Assembly (NCBI RefSeq): GCF_003977685.1
Contig: NZ_RYZH01000001.1
Location: forward strand, 186,001 to 250,000
Reading direction: 5' to 3'
Length of the DNA stretch: 64,000 bases
Source of the DNA: Tautonia sociabilis
Lineage (GTDB): Bacteria; Planctomycetota; Planctomycetia; Isosphaerales; Isosphaeraceae
The notes beneath the pieces were generated by a model that had not been told where the DNA came from, did no database searches, and saw nothing but the letters and a program-made list of their open reading frames with translations. Position 1 is the stretch's first letter; each line of letters begins with the position of its first letter. Both the position numbers and the translations under genes were made by a program. This document shows, in pieces, positions 1 to 8,729 of this stretch.

Positions 1-1
1 C

Positions 2-1591
2 GTCGCCCACCGCTTCGCGACGCAGCGGCCCGGGCTGGACCGACCCGACCGCTGGGGCCTCTTCAGCGCCCAGGCCGAGCTTCGGTTGCAGAACGTGCTG
101 GGGCTGCAACTGCTCAATTCGATCCGGGCGCTCGACTTCCTCTCCGGCCTGCCCGACGTCGACCCCGATCGGATCGCCGTCACCGGATCGAGCGGAGGAG
201 GAACCCAGACGTTCCTGCTCGCGGCCGTCGACCCGAGGCCGATCGCCGCCTTCCCCGCCGTGATGGTCTCGACCGCGATGCAGGGCGGCTGCACCTGCGA
301 GAACGCGAGCTACCTCCGGATCGATACGGGGAACGTCGAGTTCGCCGCCCTCTTCGCGCCCAAGCCCCTCGGCATGACCGGCGCGAACGACTGGACCCGG
401 GAGATCGAGACCAAGGGTCTGCCCGAGCTGAAGACCCTCTACGAGCGGCTCGGCGCCCCGGACGACGTCACCGCCCGCTACTTCGACTTCGGCCACAACT
501 ACAACGCCCCGAGCCGGGCGATGATGTATGCCTTCATGGCCCGAACCCTCGACCTCGGCCCTGACGCCCCGCTCGAGGAACAGGACTACGAGCCGCTCTC
601 GGTCGCCGAGGCCACCGTCTGGGACTCCGGCCACCCGAAGCCGCCGAGCGACGAGGACGCCGAGGTCCGGCTCCTGGCCGCGCTCGACGCCGACTCCCAG
701 GCGAAGCTTGACGCCCTTCGGCCCGTCGACGCCCAATCCCTCGCCGAGTTCCGCCGTGTGGTCGGCGGCGTGATCGAGACCATGGTCGGCCGTCCCCTTC
801 CCGAGCCCGGCGACGTCTCCTACGACAAGAACGCCGAGGTCGATGCGGGAGACTCCCTCGTCACGACCGCCTTGCTCCGCTTCGAGCCCGCCGGCGAGGC
901 CGTGCCGACCGTCTTCCTCTACCCGAAGAACTACGGCGGTCGGGTCGTCCTCTGGGTCGACCCGAGGGGCAAGTCGGCGCTCTTCGACGCGGACGGAGAG
1001 CCGATCGCTCCCGTGCGGCGGCTGATGAACCGGGGGGTCGCCGTCGTCGGCTTCGACCTGCTGTACCAGGGGGAATCGCTCGAGGACGGAATCCCCCTGG
1101 CCGAGAGCCGGTCGGTCGAGAACCCCCGGGAATTCCTCGGGTACACCGTCGGCTACAACCACCCGCTCTTCGCCCAGCGGGTGCACGACATCCTCTCGGT
1201 TCTGGGGTTCATCCGGCACCACGACTTCAGCCCGGCTCGCGTGGATCTGATCGCCCCCGCCGGCGCCGGGCGATGGGCGGCCGCGGCCGGCGCCGTCGCG
1301 GGCCGGGCGATCGACGCGATGGCGCTGGGGACCGGCGGCTTCCGCTTCGGAGCGATCACCGAGATCCGGGACCCCGATCTCTGGCCGGGGGCCGTGAAGT
1401 ACGGCGACCTTCCGACCTTGCTCGCCCTCTGCGCACCGACTCCGCTCTGGATCGCCGGGGAAGGCCCGGAGCCCCCGGAGATCGTCCGGGCCTCCTACGA
1501 CGCCTCCGGGGCCCCGACCCCCTCCTGCTTCCGAGGAGAGCCCGACCTGGAGGCGGACGCGGCGGTCACCTGGCTGCTCGGCCTGGGGTGA
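2..1591 (+). CDS. Alpha/beta hydrolase, acetylxylan-esterase-like (5' end outside window)
   Basis: The reading frame is open from base 2 with no stop upstream, so the gene starts before the window; the TTG at 86 is only the first start-like codon inside it. The first half is an alpha/beta hydrolase: the nucleophile serine lies in the elbow GSSGGG (around base 190), the likely acid in GANDWT and the likely histidine in FGHNYN, the expected order. The second half (from about base 800) looks like a further degenerate hydrolase-like domain, with its own beta-strand and Rossmann-like segments but no clear serine elbow. Planctomycetes carry many such predicted secreted acetyl-xylan or sulfated-sugar esterases. 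The substrate cannot be read from the sequence. The gene is followed by a convergent glutaminyl cyclase gene 55 bp away. Confidence 0.85.
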   Translation, partial: VAHRFATQRPGLDRPDRWGLFSAQAELRLQNVLGLQLLNSIRALDFLSGLPDVDPDRIAVTGSSGGGTQTFLLAAVDPRPIAAFPAVMVSTAMQGGCTCENASYLRIDTGNVEFAALFAPKPLGMTGANDWTREIETKGLPELKTLYERLGAPDDVTARYFDFGHNYNAPSRAMMYAFMARTLDLGPDAPLEEQDYEPLSVAEATVWDSGHPKPPSDEDAEVRLLAALDADSQAKLDALRPVDAQSLAEFRRVVGGVIETMVGRPLPEPGDVSYDKNAEVDAGDSLVTTALLRFEPAGEAVPTVFLYPKNYGGRVVLWVDPRGKSALFDADGEPIAPVRRLMNRGVAVVGFDLLYQGESLEDGIPLAESRSVENPREFLGYTVGYNHPLFAQRVHDILSVLGFIRHHDFSPARVDLIAPAGAGRWAAAAGAVAGRAIDAMALGTGGFRFGAITEIRDPDLWPGAVKYGDLPTLLALCAPTPLWIAGEGPEPPEIVRASYDASGAPTPSCFRGEPDLEADAAVTWLLGLG

Positions 1592-1646
1592 TCCCCCGGG
1601 GGAGCAGTCATCTCAACCCGGCGGAGGACTCCCTCCGCCGGGCCGA

Positions 1647-2534
1647 TCAGCGAACCGGCACGACCCGGATCTCGAACAGCTCCGACCAGTTCTTGCCCGT
1701 GACGAACAGGCGCTTGCTGGTCGGCTCGTAGGCGATGCCGTTGAGCACGGCGTTGCTGCCGATCGCCCGCCGGGGCCGGATGGTGCTCAGGTCAATCCAG
1801 CCGAGGATCCTCCCGTCCTTCGCCGAGATCCGGGCGATCGTGCTCGTGTTCCAGATGTTGGCCAGGATCTCGCCGTTGATGTATTCCAGCTCATTCAATT
1901 GATCGACGGGCTGGCCTTCGGGGGTCGACACCCGGATCGATCGGACCACCTTGAAGGTTTCCGGGTCGAGGAACCGGATGGTCGCCGTCCCGTCACTCAT
2001 AATCAGGTTCGATTCGTCGTGGGTCAGGCCCCAGCCCTCCCCCTGGTACCGGAAGCGGCCGGTTGTCTCGAAGGTGGCCTTGTCGAAGATCAGGCCGAGC
2101 CGCTCCTGCCAGGTGAGCTGGATGATCCGGTCCTTCCAGACAGTGATCCCCTCGCCGAAGACGTCCCGGGGCAGGTCGACCTCCTGGAGCACGGCGCCGG
2201 TCTCGAGCTGGACCTTCCTCAGCCGGGATTTGCCGTACTGGCCGGTCCCCTCGAACAGCTCCCCCCCGGCGAACTCCAGCCCCTGGGTGAAGGCATCGAT
2301 GTCGTGTGGGTACGCCTTGACGATCTCGGCCCGGTAGACCGGCACCCGTCGCGTCTGGGAGGCCGTCCAGGCGGCCCATCCCCCCCCGGCAACGATCAGC
2401 CCGACGAGCATCCCCGAGAGCGATCGGACGATCCGACGGGAGCGGGCCGTCCCTGCCCCGAGGGGAGTCGGTTCGGGTCGGGTCGCGTCGTCCATCGGGG
2501 AGGCGGGCTCCGGGGCCGGGATGGCGATGCTCAT
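1647..2534 (-). CDS. Glutaminyl-peptide cyclotransferase, membrane-anchored
   Basis: 295 aa. It matches the bacterial/plant-type glutamine cyclotransferase (five-bladed beta-propeller) family, which converts N-terminal glutamine to pyroglutamate. Visible family blocks are FTQGLEF near the start of the propeller, GEGITVWKDRI, EGWGLTHD, ELEYINGEILANIW and NGIAYEPTSKRLFVTGK. One hydrophobic segment at about residues 37-58 with basic residues before it predicts an N-terminal membrane anchor and a periplasmic or external catalytic domain. The start codon lies 3 bp after the stop of the HbpS-like gene, so the two are almost certainly co-transcribed. The natural substrate is unknown; N-terminal Gln on exported proteins is the general expectation for the family. 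Confidence 0.9.
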   Translation of the reverse strand: MSIAIPAPEPASPMDDATRPEPTPLGAGTARSRRIVRSLSGMLVGLIVAGGGWAAWTASQTRRVPVYRAEIVKAYPHDIDAFTQGLEFAGGELFEGTGQYGKSRLRKVQLETGAVLQEVDLPRDVFGEGITVWKDRIIQLTWQERLGLIFDKATFETTGRFRYQGEGWGLTHDESNLIMSDGTATIRFLDPETFKVVRSIRVSTPEGQPVDQLNELEYINGEILANIWNTSTIARISAKDGRILGWIDLSTIRPRRAIGSNAVLNGIAYEPTSKRLFVTGKNWSELFEIRVVPVR

Positions 2535-2537
2535 GGA

Positions 2538-3098
2538 TCAGCGTCCGTTCGTGTCGGAGTCCTGGGAGTCGATCGAGGAGAGCAGCCGGGCGATGCCGGC
2601 CCTGGCGATCTCGGCGTCCTGCTCTCCCGTCGCTCCGCCAACGCCGACGCCGCCGATGATCTGGCCGTCCACGACCACCGGCACGCCGCCGGAGAGGGTC
2701 GTCACCTTCCCTCCCGAGGCCGAGGCGGTGAGCTGGAGGCTGAGGTTCAGCAGCGCGTCGGGAGCCTCGACGCCGGCCGGCACGGGCCCGGTCGGCTGTC
2801 GGAGGGTCGCGGCGGCGACGGCCTTGGTCATCGACGTGTAGGAACTGGCGGACCGGGCGCCGTCCATGCGGACGAAGGCGATGGGGTGGCCCCCCTCGTC
2901 CACCACGGTGATGTTGACCTTCAGGCCCATCTCCCGGGCCTTCTCCTGGGCCCCTTCAACGATCGCCTGGGCGCCGCCGAGCGTGAGCCGGATCGCCCCC
3001 CGCTCGATCAGAGGAGGGGGCTCCTGGCCGGTCGCGGGCCCTGCGGTCGAGAGGGATACCGTCAGCGCGGCCGAGATCGTCGCGAGTCGGGCGAGCAT
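2538..3098 (-). CDS. GlcG/HbpS-family heme-binding-like secreted protein (DUF336)
   Basis: 186 aa from ATG 3098. This start gives a clean signal peptide (MLARLATISAALTVSLSTAG, cut near ATG-Q-E) and has GGGAG about 11 nt upstream. A GTG at 3146 overlaps the stop of the upstream gene (GTGA) but would put 16 charged residues before the signal, so ATG is preferred. The mature part has the HbpS/GlcG pattern: LTLGGAQAIVEGAQEKA, VTVVDEGGHPIAFVRMDGA, a long middle helix, and the glycine-rich VDGQIIGGVGVGGATGEQD. Proteins of this family bind heme or small ligands extracellularly; no enzymatic role is firmly known. It sits between the three-domain esterase (44 bp upstream) and glutaminyl cyclase (3 bp downstream) in one operon. 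Confidence 0.85.
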   Translation of the reverse strand: MLARLATISAALTVSLSTAGPATGQEPPPLIERGAIRLTLGGAQAIVEGAQEKAREMGLKVNITVVDEGGHPIAFVRMDGARSASSYTSMTKAVAAATLRQPTGPVPAGVEAPDALLNLSLQLTASASGGKVTTLSGGVPVVVDGQIIGGVGVGGATGEQDAEIARAGIARLLSSIDSQDSDTNGR

Positions 3099-3142
3099 CG
3101 GAGTCCAGTCTCCCTGGTCGAGCGGTCGTCCGCCTCGGCGGA

Positions 3143-5272
3143 TCACTCGACGACGCGGTGGTGCGAGAGCATCCAGTCGACCAGACCGGGCTCGGAATAG
3201 GCCCGGTCCCAGCTATTGTGGCCGACTCCTCGGTATTCGATGTAACGAACGGGTGCCCCTACCTCCCTCAGCGCCCGGACCATCGCCCGCATCCCCGACA
3301 GGATCCGGGCGCTGTCCCCATCGCCCACGAACCCCCAGACGGGGAGGGTTCGGATCGCCTCCGCTCGGTCCGGGTCCCCCGGGCCGCAGATCGGCACCAG
3401 CGCCGAGAATCGCTCCGGATGCGCCGAGCCGATCGACCAGGTTCCCATGCCTCCCATCGACAGGCCGGTCAGCACGACCCGGGTCGGGTCGACCGCGTAA
3501 TCGGCCATCACCTCGTCCAGGGCGGCCAGGGCGCGGCGGGCGTCCTGGGAGTCGGCCGACCAGGTCTCTCGGGCCTGGGGGAAGACCGCGAGATACGGGT
3601 GCGCCGAGGGGTCGGCGGCGATGATCGGCCCGAGCCCGACCTGGCTCGGCAGGATTCCGTCATCCCCCCGCTCTCCGGAGCCGTGGAGGAAGAGCACGAC
3701 CGGGAACCGGGTCTGGCCGTCGTATCCCTCGGGGACGAAGACCGAGTAGCGGTCCTCCGGTTCGGCCCCTCGCAGGGTGCGGAGGTGGAAGCCAGGGGTG
3801 GTGGGGTCGGCGTCGGAGACGGGACGGGGCAGCGTCTGGACCAGCAGGTCCTTGAAGCGGATCTCCATCGCCGGGCCGGCGTGCAACTGGACGGCCAGCC
3901 TGCCCGTCTCGGCGATCCCCGGCTCGGTTTCGGTGTAGGCGACCGAGGGGACGCCATTGAGGGTCAATCGGATGTCGTCCCCGATCGCTCGAATGACGTA
4001 CTGGTTCCACCGATCCGGCCGGACGGCCTCCCGGGCCCGGTCGGAGGCCGGCTCGAGGACTCGGTTCCTCCGAGACTCGTCGTACAGGGCTCCCCAGTAA
4101 TTCTCACCGATGTCCGCCTGGTAGCCGATCATCTCGGTCCCCGGCAGTCGCTCACTGCGGAACTGGATCCCGCTGTTCCCTTCGCCGTTGAGCAGGAGGA
4201 AGGAACATTTGAAGATGAAGTCCGAGAACCTCCCCTCGGTCGCCAGGAACTCGTTGTGATCGAGCCCCGGAGAGGAGCCGACGAGCATGCCGTCGCGGGC
4301 CGACCAGAGCGAGCGATCCCCCTCCCATCCCGAGAGGTCCTCGCCGTTGAAGACCGGTGTGAAGCCGGCCGACTCCACCACGGGGGGGAGCCCTTCGAGC
4401 AGGGCGGCCCAGCGGAGCAGGATGGTGGCCATGTAGGTCGCGCCGATGGTCGGGTCCTGGGCGTTGGGGGAGGGGGCGTAGCCGCCGCCGTCGCGACGGC
4501 ACCGGGAGACGAAGCCGCGGAGGGCGTCGAGATCCGGGATGACTCGCAGCATGTAGGCGGCCCGCATGGTCCGGTAGCTGGCCGAGAGGTCGCTGTCTCC
4601 CTCGCCCGAGGCCCAGCCGCCGTCTTCTCGCTGGCCGGAGACGATCGCCTCGGCCACGGCGTCCTTGCGGTCGAACTCCACCCCCATGCGGAGCAGGGCG
4701 GCGGCGGTGCCCCCGGTGTCAAAGGCGACGCTCGGGCCGGAGCCCCAGGTGCCGTCGGGGTTGCGCTCGCCGAGGATCGTCGACGACCATTCGCTGAACT
4801 TCGGAGAGGTCGCCCCGACCGCTTCCATCCCGGCCACGGCGATCCGGATCTCGGGGAAGCTGCTCGCGTTCTCGGAGAGGTAGCCGATCGCCCGGGCGAC
4901 CACCTCCGGGTCGGCGATCCGGAGCTCCCCCATCGCCATCAGGCCGGAGGCCGTCGTGCCGACGTCCGGCTCGCCGCCGGGGACCTGGGAGAAGCCTCCC
5001 GTCTCCGGGTCGAAGCAGGAACGGACGAAGTCGATGCAGCGCAGCGCGTCGGGGATCGACCCGCCGGTGTCGAGCAGCACCCGAATCGAAGCGGTCGTCG
5101 CGCCGAGCGCGGACGAGCCCCCCGGCTCCGCGGCGAAGCCCCCGTCCGGGTTTTGCCGATCGGCCGCGAACTGGGCCGTCTCCCGGCGCTGGGAGGCGTC
5201 GAGGGATCGCGCCCCCGCGGTGATCGGGAAGGAAAGGAGAATCGCGAACGCGACGACGACCGCTCGCCTCAT
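3143..5272 (-). CDS. Three-domain secreted protein: prenyltransferase/terpenoid-toroid repeats, DUF1080 and serine esterase
   Basis: 709 aa from ATG 5272, chosen because GAGGA lies 7 nt upstream and a signal peptide follows (MRRAVVVAFAILLSFPITAG). Residues about 25-320 carry repeated helix pairs with the Q(N/E)PDGGFA, GGFSQVPGG, DGTWGSGP and EDGGWASG pattern of the squalene-cyclase/prenyltransferase toroid. Residues about 330-510 match DUF1080 (3-keto-disaccharide hydrolase/LamG-like: FNGEDLSGWEG, GNSGIQFRS, WNQYVIRAIGD). Residues about 525-709 are a prolyl-oligopeptidase-like esterase with VLFLHGSGERGDDG, the nucleophile in GLSMGG, an acid in VGDGDS and the histidine in GVGHNSW. All esterase residues are intact. 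Likely a secreted glycan-processing enzyme, but the combined role is unknown. First gene of a three-gene operon. Confidence 0.85.
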   Translation of the reverse strand: MRRAVVVAFAILLSFPITAGARSLDASQRRETAQFAADRQNPDGGFAAEPGGSSALGATTASIRVLLDTGGSIPDALRCIDFVRSCFDPETGGFSQVPGGEPDVGTTASGLMAMGELRIADPEVVARAIGYLSENASSFPEIRIAVAGMEAVGATSPKFSEWSSTILGERNPDGTWGSGPSVAFDTGGTAAALLRMGVEFDRKDAVAEAIVSGQREDGGWASGEGDSDLSASYRTMRAAYMLRVIPDLDALRGFVSRCRRDGGGYAPSPNAQDPTIGATYMATILLRWAALLEGLPPVVESAGFTPVFNGEDLSGWEGDRSLWSARDGMLVGSSPGLDHNEFLATEGRFSDFIFKCSFLLLNGEGNSGIQFRSERLPGTEMIGYQADIGENYWGALYDESRRNRVLEPASDRAREAVRPDRWNQYVIRAIGDDIRLTLNGVPSVAYTETEPGIAETGRLAVQLHAGPAMEIRFKDLLVQTLPRPVSDADPTTPGFHLRTLRGAEPEDRYSVFVPEGYDGQTRFPVVLFLHGSGERGDDGILPSQVGLGPIIAADPSAHPYLAVFPQARETWSADSQDARRALAALDEVMADYAVDPTRVVLTGLSMGGMGTWSIGSAHPERFSALVPICGPGDPDRAEAIRTLPVWGFVGDGDSARILSGMRAMVRALREVGAPVRYIEYRGVGHNSWDRAYSEPGLVDWMLSHHRVVE

Positions 5273-5606
5273 GGGTAGGTCCTCGGGCTCGGCAGTTCGG
5301 GGGCTCGTCTGGTCGGCTTGCCCCGCGATCCCGGCCCGGGCGGGGAGCGTCCCTCGCCCCGGCCCGGCGATCGACCGAGCCCTCAGTCTGCCACCCCCGC
5401 CTCGTCTCGGCAAGCGGCCGGCGCCAGGGCGCCATCGCGTCCTCGCGATCGGTTCCGAGTTCGAGGGGGCCGCTCGCGGTCGATCGCAGCGGCCGGGGAG
5501 AGGCTTGTCCTGGGAACGACGATCGCCGCGCTGGAGAACCCAGAGGCGGGGGCTCCGGCGCGGCGATCGTCGAGCCGTCCTGGTCGGCGATCGGGCTTGG
5601 CTGGGA
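5273..5606. other. Intergenic gap between rimI-like gene and the three-domain esterase gene
   Basis: 334 bp with no credible coding frame. The half nearest the acetyltransferase gene contains the strong hairpin at 5517-5572. The half nearest the esterase gene should hold its promoter, but I see no convincing -35/-10 pair there; only the GAGGA ribosome site before 5272 is clear. Confidence 0.6.
5517..5572 (-). terminator. Strong 20-bp-stem hairpin after the RimI-like gene
   Basis: Arms 5517-5531 (CGACGATCGCCGCGC) and 5558-5572 are perfect reverse complements over 15 bp. The stem continues through a T/G wobble and a GGAG/CTCC pair, leaving a loop of about 16 nt. It starts 34 bp after the stop of the minus-strand acetyltransferase gene. 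No T-run follows on the minus strand, so it is a terminator-like or RNA-protecting hairpin rather than a textbook intrinsic terminator. Confidence 0.6.
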
Positions 5607-6146
5607 TCAGCCTTCCAACTGGCGGGCGATGCGGTTGACCGGGGTGCCGTCGGCCGACTCGGCGGAGGAGAGCGTGGGCAGGACGTACTGGAGGACGTAG
5701 GCGTCTTCGCCGGTGTCCTCGTAGTACTCGCGGAGCACCTCGGTGGCGCGGAAGTCGAGGGCCCGGAAGTAGAGCTGGCCCGAGAGGTTGGTCTCCCGGA
5801 TCGTCATCGAGATGCGCGTCCGCCGATGGCTGGAGAGCTTGCCGACGAGCTTGGCGACCATCTGGCGGCCGACGCCCATCCGGCGGAACTCTGGGGAGAC
5901 AGCCAGGTTGAGCACCTGGAGCCGGGTCTTGTGCAGCTCGTAGATCATGAAGCCGACGACGCGCTCGCCGCACTCGGCGACCATCCCGATGCAATTCCGC
6001 TGGCGGAGCACCCGCAGGAACTCCTCCTCGCACCAGGGGAACTCGTAGCTGGCGTGCTCGATGGCCAGGACCTCGGGCATATCGCGGCGGATCATCCAGC
6101 GGATGTGCACGCGGACCTGGGCCTTGGCGGTCGGGACCGTGCTCAT
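5607..6146 (-). CDS. GNAT N-acetyltransferase, RimI-like
   Basis: 179 aa. The GNAT fold is clear: the acetyl-CoA loop reads VSPEFRRMGVGRQMVAKL (R/Q-x-x-G-x-G/A), preceded by VVGFMIYELHK and LQVLNLAV, and followed by ETNLSGQLYFRALDFRATEV. The N-terminal IRRDMPEVLAIEHASYEFPWCEEEF resembles RimI, the acetyltransferase of ribosomal protein S18, and similar planctomycete proteins. In E. coli RimI the strand LEVR supplies the catalytic glutamate; here that strand reads MTIR, so by eye the Glu is a Thr, while the following Tyr is kept. Assignment to RimI is therefore by overall similarity only. A strong Shine-Dalgarno-like GGAGGGAGG precedes the ATG. Confidence 0.75.
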   Translation of the reverse strand: MSTVPTAKAQVRVHIRWMIRRDMPEVLAIEHASYEFPWCEEEFLRVLRQRNCIGMVAECGERVVGFMIYELHKTRLQVLNLAVSPEFRRMGVGRQMVAKLVGKLSSHRRTRISMTIRETNLSGQLYFRALDFRATEVLREYYEDTGEDAYVLQYVLPTLSSAESADGTPVNRIARQLEG

Positions 6147-6466
6147 CGAGCCTCCCTCCGTGGACTATTTAAAGACGGCGGCACCCTCGGCATCCTGCCG
6201 GGGCCCGGCGTGGAGACGGTTGTTTCGGACCCGCGAACCGGGCCGCGTCGGGCGGGTCGGAGGTGACACCTGGCCGGGCCCGATGCCCCCGATCTTCGGC
6301 TCGGGTCCGGACACCACCGCCAAGGCGGGGCGGATTCTATCGGAGCCCCCCGGCCGTGCCAACCCCGCTTCCTCCGGCCCCGCCCCGGCGCCCAGCCGAC
6401 GACTGGACCTGCCCGGGACCCACTGTCTTATCGGCCGGACCGGTGCCGATCCTGAGGCAACGGGCC
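6147..6466. other. Intergenic gap upstream of the RimI-like gene
   Basis: 320 bp without a credible gene. It contains a small AT-rich patch (TTTAAA at about 6168-6173) just before the ribosome site of the acetyltransferase gene and the hairpin 6445-6477 at the end of the DUF1571 gene. I cannot place a confident promoter. Confidence 0.5.
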
Positions 6467-6477
6467 TCAGAATCGGC
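6445..6477 (-). terminator. Hairpin overlapping the stop codon of the DUF1571 gene
   Basis: Arms GCCGAT-c-CTGAGGC (6445-6458) and GCCTCAG-a-ATCGGC (6464-6477) pair with one mismatch around a 5-nt loop. The right arm contains the last codons and TGA stop (6467-6469) of the minus-strand gene. No T-run follows. Confidence 0.55.
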
Positions 6478-7603
6478 CAAAGGAATAGGCTTTGTTAGAC
6501 GGGTCGAAGTCGTGCTCCGACAGGCCGACGTTGAGCCGGAGGTCGGCGTAGGTGTATTCCTCCAGCAGCGGCGGGGCCTCCCCCGGCCGACGGGGCCAGT
6601 CGTAGGCCTCGAAGCGGATCGGGAGTCCGAGTTCCCGGTCGATGTAGACCCGAACCTCGTGGAAGACGAACCGCTTCTCGCGCCTCGGGTGGGTGCAGAT
6701 GATCATCGTCGTGGGACGCTTATTCACGAGCACGCCGTCCCGGATCGTGACCTCGCTGTCCAGGGGGTTCATCTCCCGGTGCCAGCCCTCGATCAGCGTG
6801 TCGATCAGGAAGCCGATGCCCGCCTCGGTGATCGGGTGCCGGTTGCCGTCCATCGCCCGGCGGCTTCTCGGGTCGAGCCGTACCGTCCCGGCGAACAGCT
6901 TGCCGAACCCGACGTCGTGCACGATGGCCTTCCCGCCGTCCCGGCCGTGGACGTAGATTGCCTCTCGCCCCGCGTTCGGCTGCCGGAACTTGAAGTACAC
7001 GCTCAAGGGGGTCGTCCGGGCCTTCATCGTCATCACCGCATACCCCGAGAGCCGGCCGTCGATCCGCTCTCGTTTGATGAAGGTGCAGGTGTAATCCCGG
7101 ATCGTCTCATAGCGCCGCTTGCTCTCGGCGATCATCCCCTTGGCCCGTGCGATCGGATCGGCCTCCAGGGAGCCCGCTTCCGGCGCGGGGGGGGACTCTA
7201 GGGGCCGGACCAGGCGATCGGCCGGGGAGTTCGAGGCGAGCCTGCCCGGATCGGGCTCGGCGTCGTGATCGGCCGGGGCCTCGGGCGCGGGGGCCGGAGC
7301 TGGCGACGGCCCTTCGTCTGGCTTCGAGGACGGTGACTCGTCCGGGTCGGCCGAAGGCTCGGCGGTGGCCGTTGCCTCCTCGACCGGAGCCGGCGCGGTG
7401 CCCGAGAACGGATCGGGGTCCGCGCCGACTGAGGAGACCGGGATCGGCCCCGGATAGTCGATCGGAGGCGCCGCGGTCGAGTAAAAGGTCACGGGAGCCT
7501 CGGGAGCGGACCGGACGGTCTGGGCCTTGCCCCCGATTCCGGGAGCGGCGAGCACGATCACTAGGGCGGTCGCGATCCGACCACGCAGGAGGACTCGGTA
7601 CAT
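6467..7603 (-). CDS. DUF1571-domain exported protein
   Basis: 378 aa from ATG 7603; the frame extends further upstream but this start is followed directly by an export signal (MYRVLLRGRIATALVIVLAAPGIGG). Residues about 25-150 are a Pro/Ala/Glu-rich low-complexity linker, and residues about 155-378 match DUF1571, a family nearly confined to planctomycetes and relatives: YTCTFIKRERIDGRLSGY, MTMKARTTPLSVYFKF, GRDGGKAIVHDVGFGK, GIGFLIDTLIEGWHRE and a final YTYADLRLNVGLSEHDFDPSN. The family has a LolA/LppX-like feel (beta-rich, lipid-binding guess) but no proven role. The ribosome site is weak, so the exact start is less certain than the domain call. Confidence 0.8.
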   Translation of the reverse strand: MYRVLLRGRIATALVIVLAAPGIGGKAQTVRSAPEAPVTFYSTAAPPIDYPGPIPVSSVGADPDPFSGTAPAPVEEATATAEPSADPDESPSSKPDEGPSPAPAPAPEAPADHDAEPDPGRLASNSPADRLVRPLESPPAPEAGSLEADPIARAKGMIAESKRRYETIRDYTCTFIKRERIDGRLSGYAVMTMKARTTPLSVYFKFRQPNAGREAIYVHGRDGGKAIVHDVGFGKLFAGTVRLDPRSRRAMDGNRHPITEAGIGFLIDTLIEGWHREMNPLDSEVTIRDGVLVNKRPTTMIICTHPRREKRFVFHEVRVYIDRELGLPIRFEAYDWPRRPGEAPPLLEEYTYADLRLNVGLSEHDFDPSNKAYSFGRF

Positions 7604-7959
7604 TTCCGGGACCAACACGGAGCGTGCCACAATCGGAGCCCTCTCAACCGGTCTCGATAGGGGTGCGGGACGCCTCGGATCGGGTTCGGGCGACCTCGTG
7701 GCCAGTCGAATCGCGAACCCGGACGGGGAACTCGCCTGGGAGGTCGCGAGAGAGGTGTGGCATCGGCTGTGGTCGCAGATAGAAGGACCATACCACGCAA
7801 ACCCGGCGCCGAGAAAGGCCAGACCCGATCGCTTCACCGTGTTCCGCGTCTTTCGGATCCGGTCGGATCGGCCGTGCGAATCCTGAGGCCCCGAGGCGCT
7901 GCCGATCCCGGGACGATCGGGGACGAGTTCATCGCCCCCGGTCGACTTTTTCAACCGGG

Positions 7960-7978
7960 ATCCCCCCGGCGTTACAAT
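7960..7978 (+). promoter_or_regulatory. Shared 19-nt promoter-like motif, copy 1 (MBL gene)
   Basis: ATCCCCCCGGCGTTACAAT, 55 nt before the start codon at 8034. The terminal TACAAT resembles a -10 box; the same layout occurs at 22074-22092 and 34778-34796. No good -35 box lies 16-18 nt upstream. Confidence 0.5.
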
Positions 7979-8033
7979 GGTGGCTCCCGGCCGATCGTCC
8001 CCCACGCACACCTCCCCGACGGAGATCGCATTC

Positions 8034-8729
8034 ATGGGCACAGGGAGCACCCCCGCCGAGCCCGCACCCCTGATCGAACCCTTCCTCTCGGCTCCCTTCG
8101 ACCAGTGGGCCTACGTCGTGCGCCGGCCGGGCCGGGAAGACGTGCTGGTGGTCGACCCGGGCTTCGAGGCCGACCACCTGCTCGACCACCTTCGGTCCCT
8201 CCGCCTTCGTCCGGCGGCGATTCTGAACACCCACGGCCATTGCGATCACATCGCCGGGAATCGAGCCCTCAAGGAGGCGTTCCCCGAGGCCCCGCTGGTG
8301 ATCGGCCGGAACGAGGCCCGGATGCTGGAGGATCCGAGCGCGAACCTCAGTGCGCTGTTCGGCCCCCCCGTCTCCAGCCCTCCCGCCGACCTCCTGGTTG
8401 ACGACGGCGATCGGCTGGATCTGGCCGGCGTCAGTCTGGAGGTCCGAGAGATCCCCGGGCACAGCCCGGGGTCGGTCGTCTTCGTGGCGACCGGAGAGCG
8501 GCCCCCGTTCGTCCTCGGGGGCGACGTCCTCTTCGCTGGGTCGGTCGGCCGGGTCGACTTCCCTGGAGGAGACGGCGGATTGCTCCTCTCGGGGATCCGC
8601 TCGAAGCTCCTCGACCTTCCCGATGAGACTCGCGTCTTCCCCGGTCACGGCCCGCCCACGACCATCGGCCAGGAACGGCGCCGGAATCCCTATGTCGGCG
8701 AAGGGAGCACGCTGGGCCGGCTCGACTGA
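8034..8729 (+). CDS. MBL-fold metallo-hydrolase (glyoxalase II-like)
   Basis: 231 aa from ATG 8034 with GGAG 9 nt upstream; an in-frame start at 7977 would run through the promoter-like motif and is rejected. The zinc motif THGHCDH is at about residues 63-69, with further ligands in EIPGHSPGS and GGDVLF, and the C-terminal FPGHGPPTTIGQER, the standard order of a single-domain hydroxyacylglutathione-hydrolase-like enzyme. Members hydrolyse thioesters or similar; the substrate here is open. The last 40 bp overlap the 3' end of the convergent DUF2071 gene, so the two transcripts are partly antisense. Confidence 0.9.
   Translation: MGTGSTPAEPAPLIEPFLSAPFDQWAYVVRRPGREDVLVVDPGFEADHLLDHLRSLRLRPAAILNTHGHCDHIAGNRALKEAFPEAPLVIGRNEARMLEDPSANLSALFGPPVSSPPADLLVDDGDRLDLAGVSLEVREIPGHSPGSVVFVATGERPPFVLGGDVLFAGSVGRVDFPGGDGGLLLSGIRSKLLDLPDETRVFPGHGPPTTIGQERRRNPYVGEGSTLGRLD

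Noticed and set aside
7615-7640. Sigma-54-like TGGCAC upstream of the DUF1571 gene (minus strand)
   Set aside because: The -12 position reads GTGT, not TTGC, and spacing is off.
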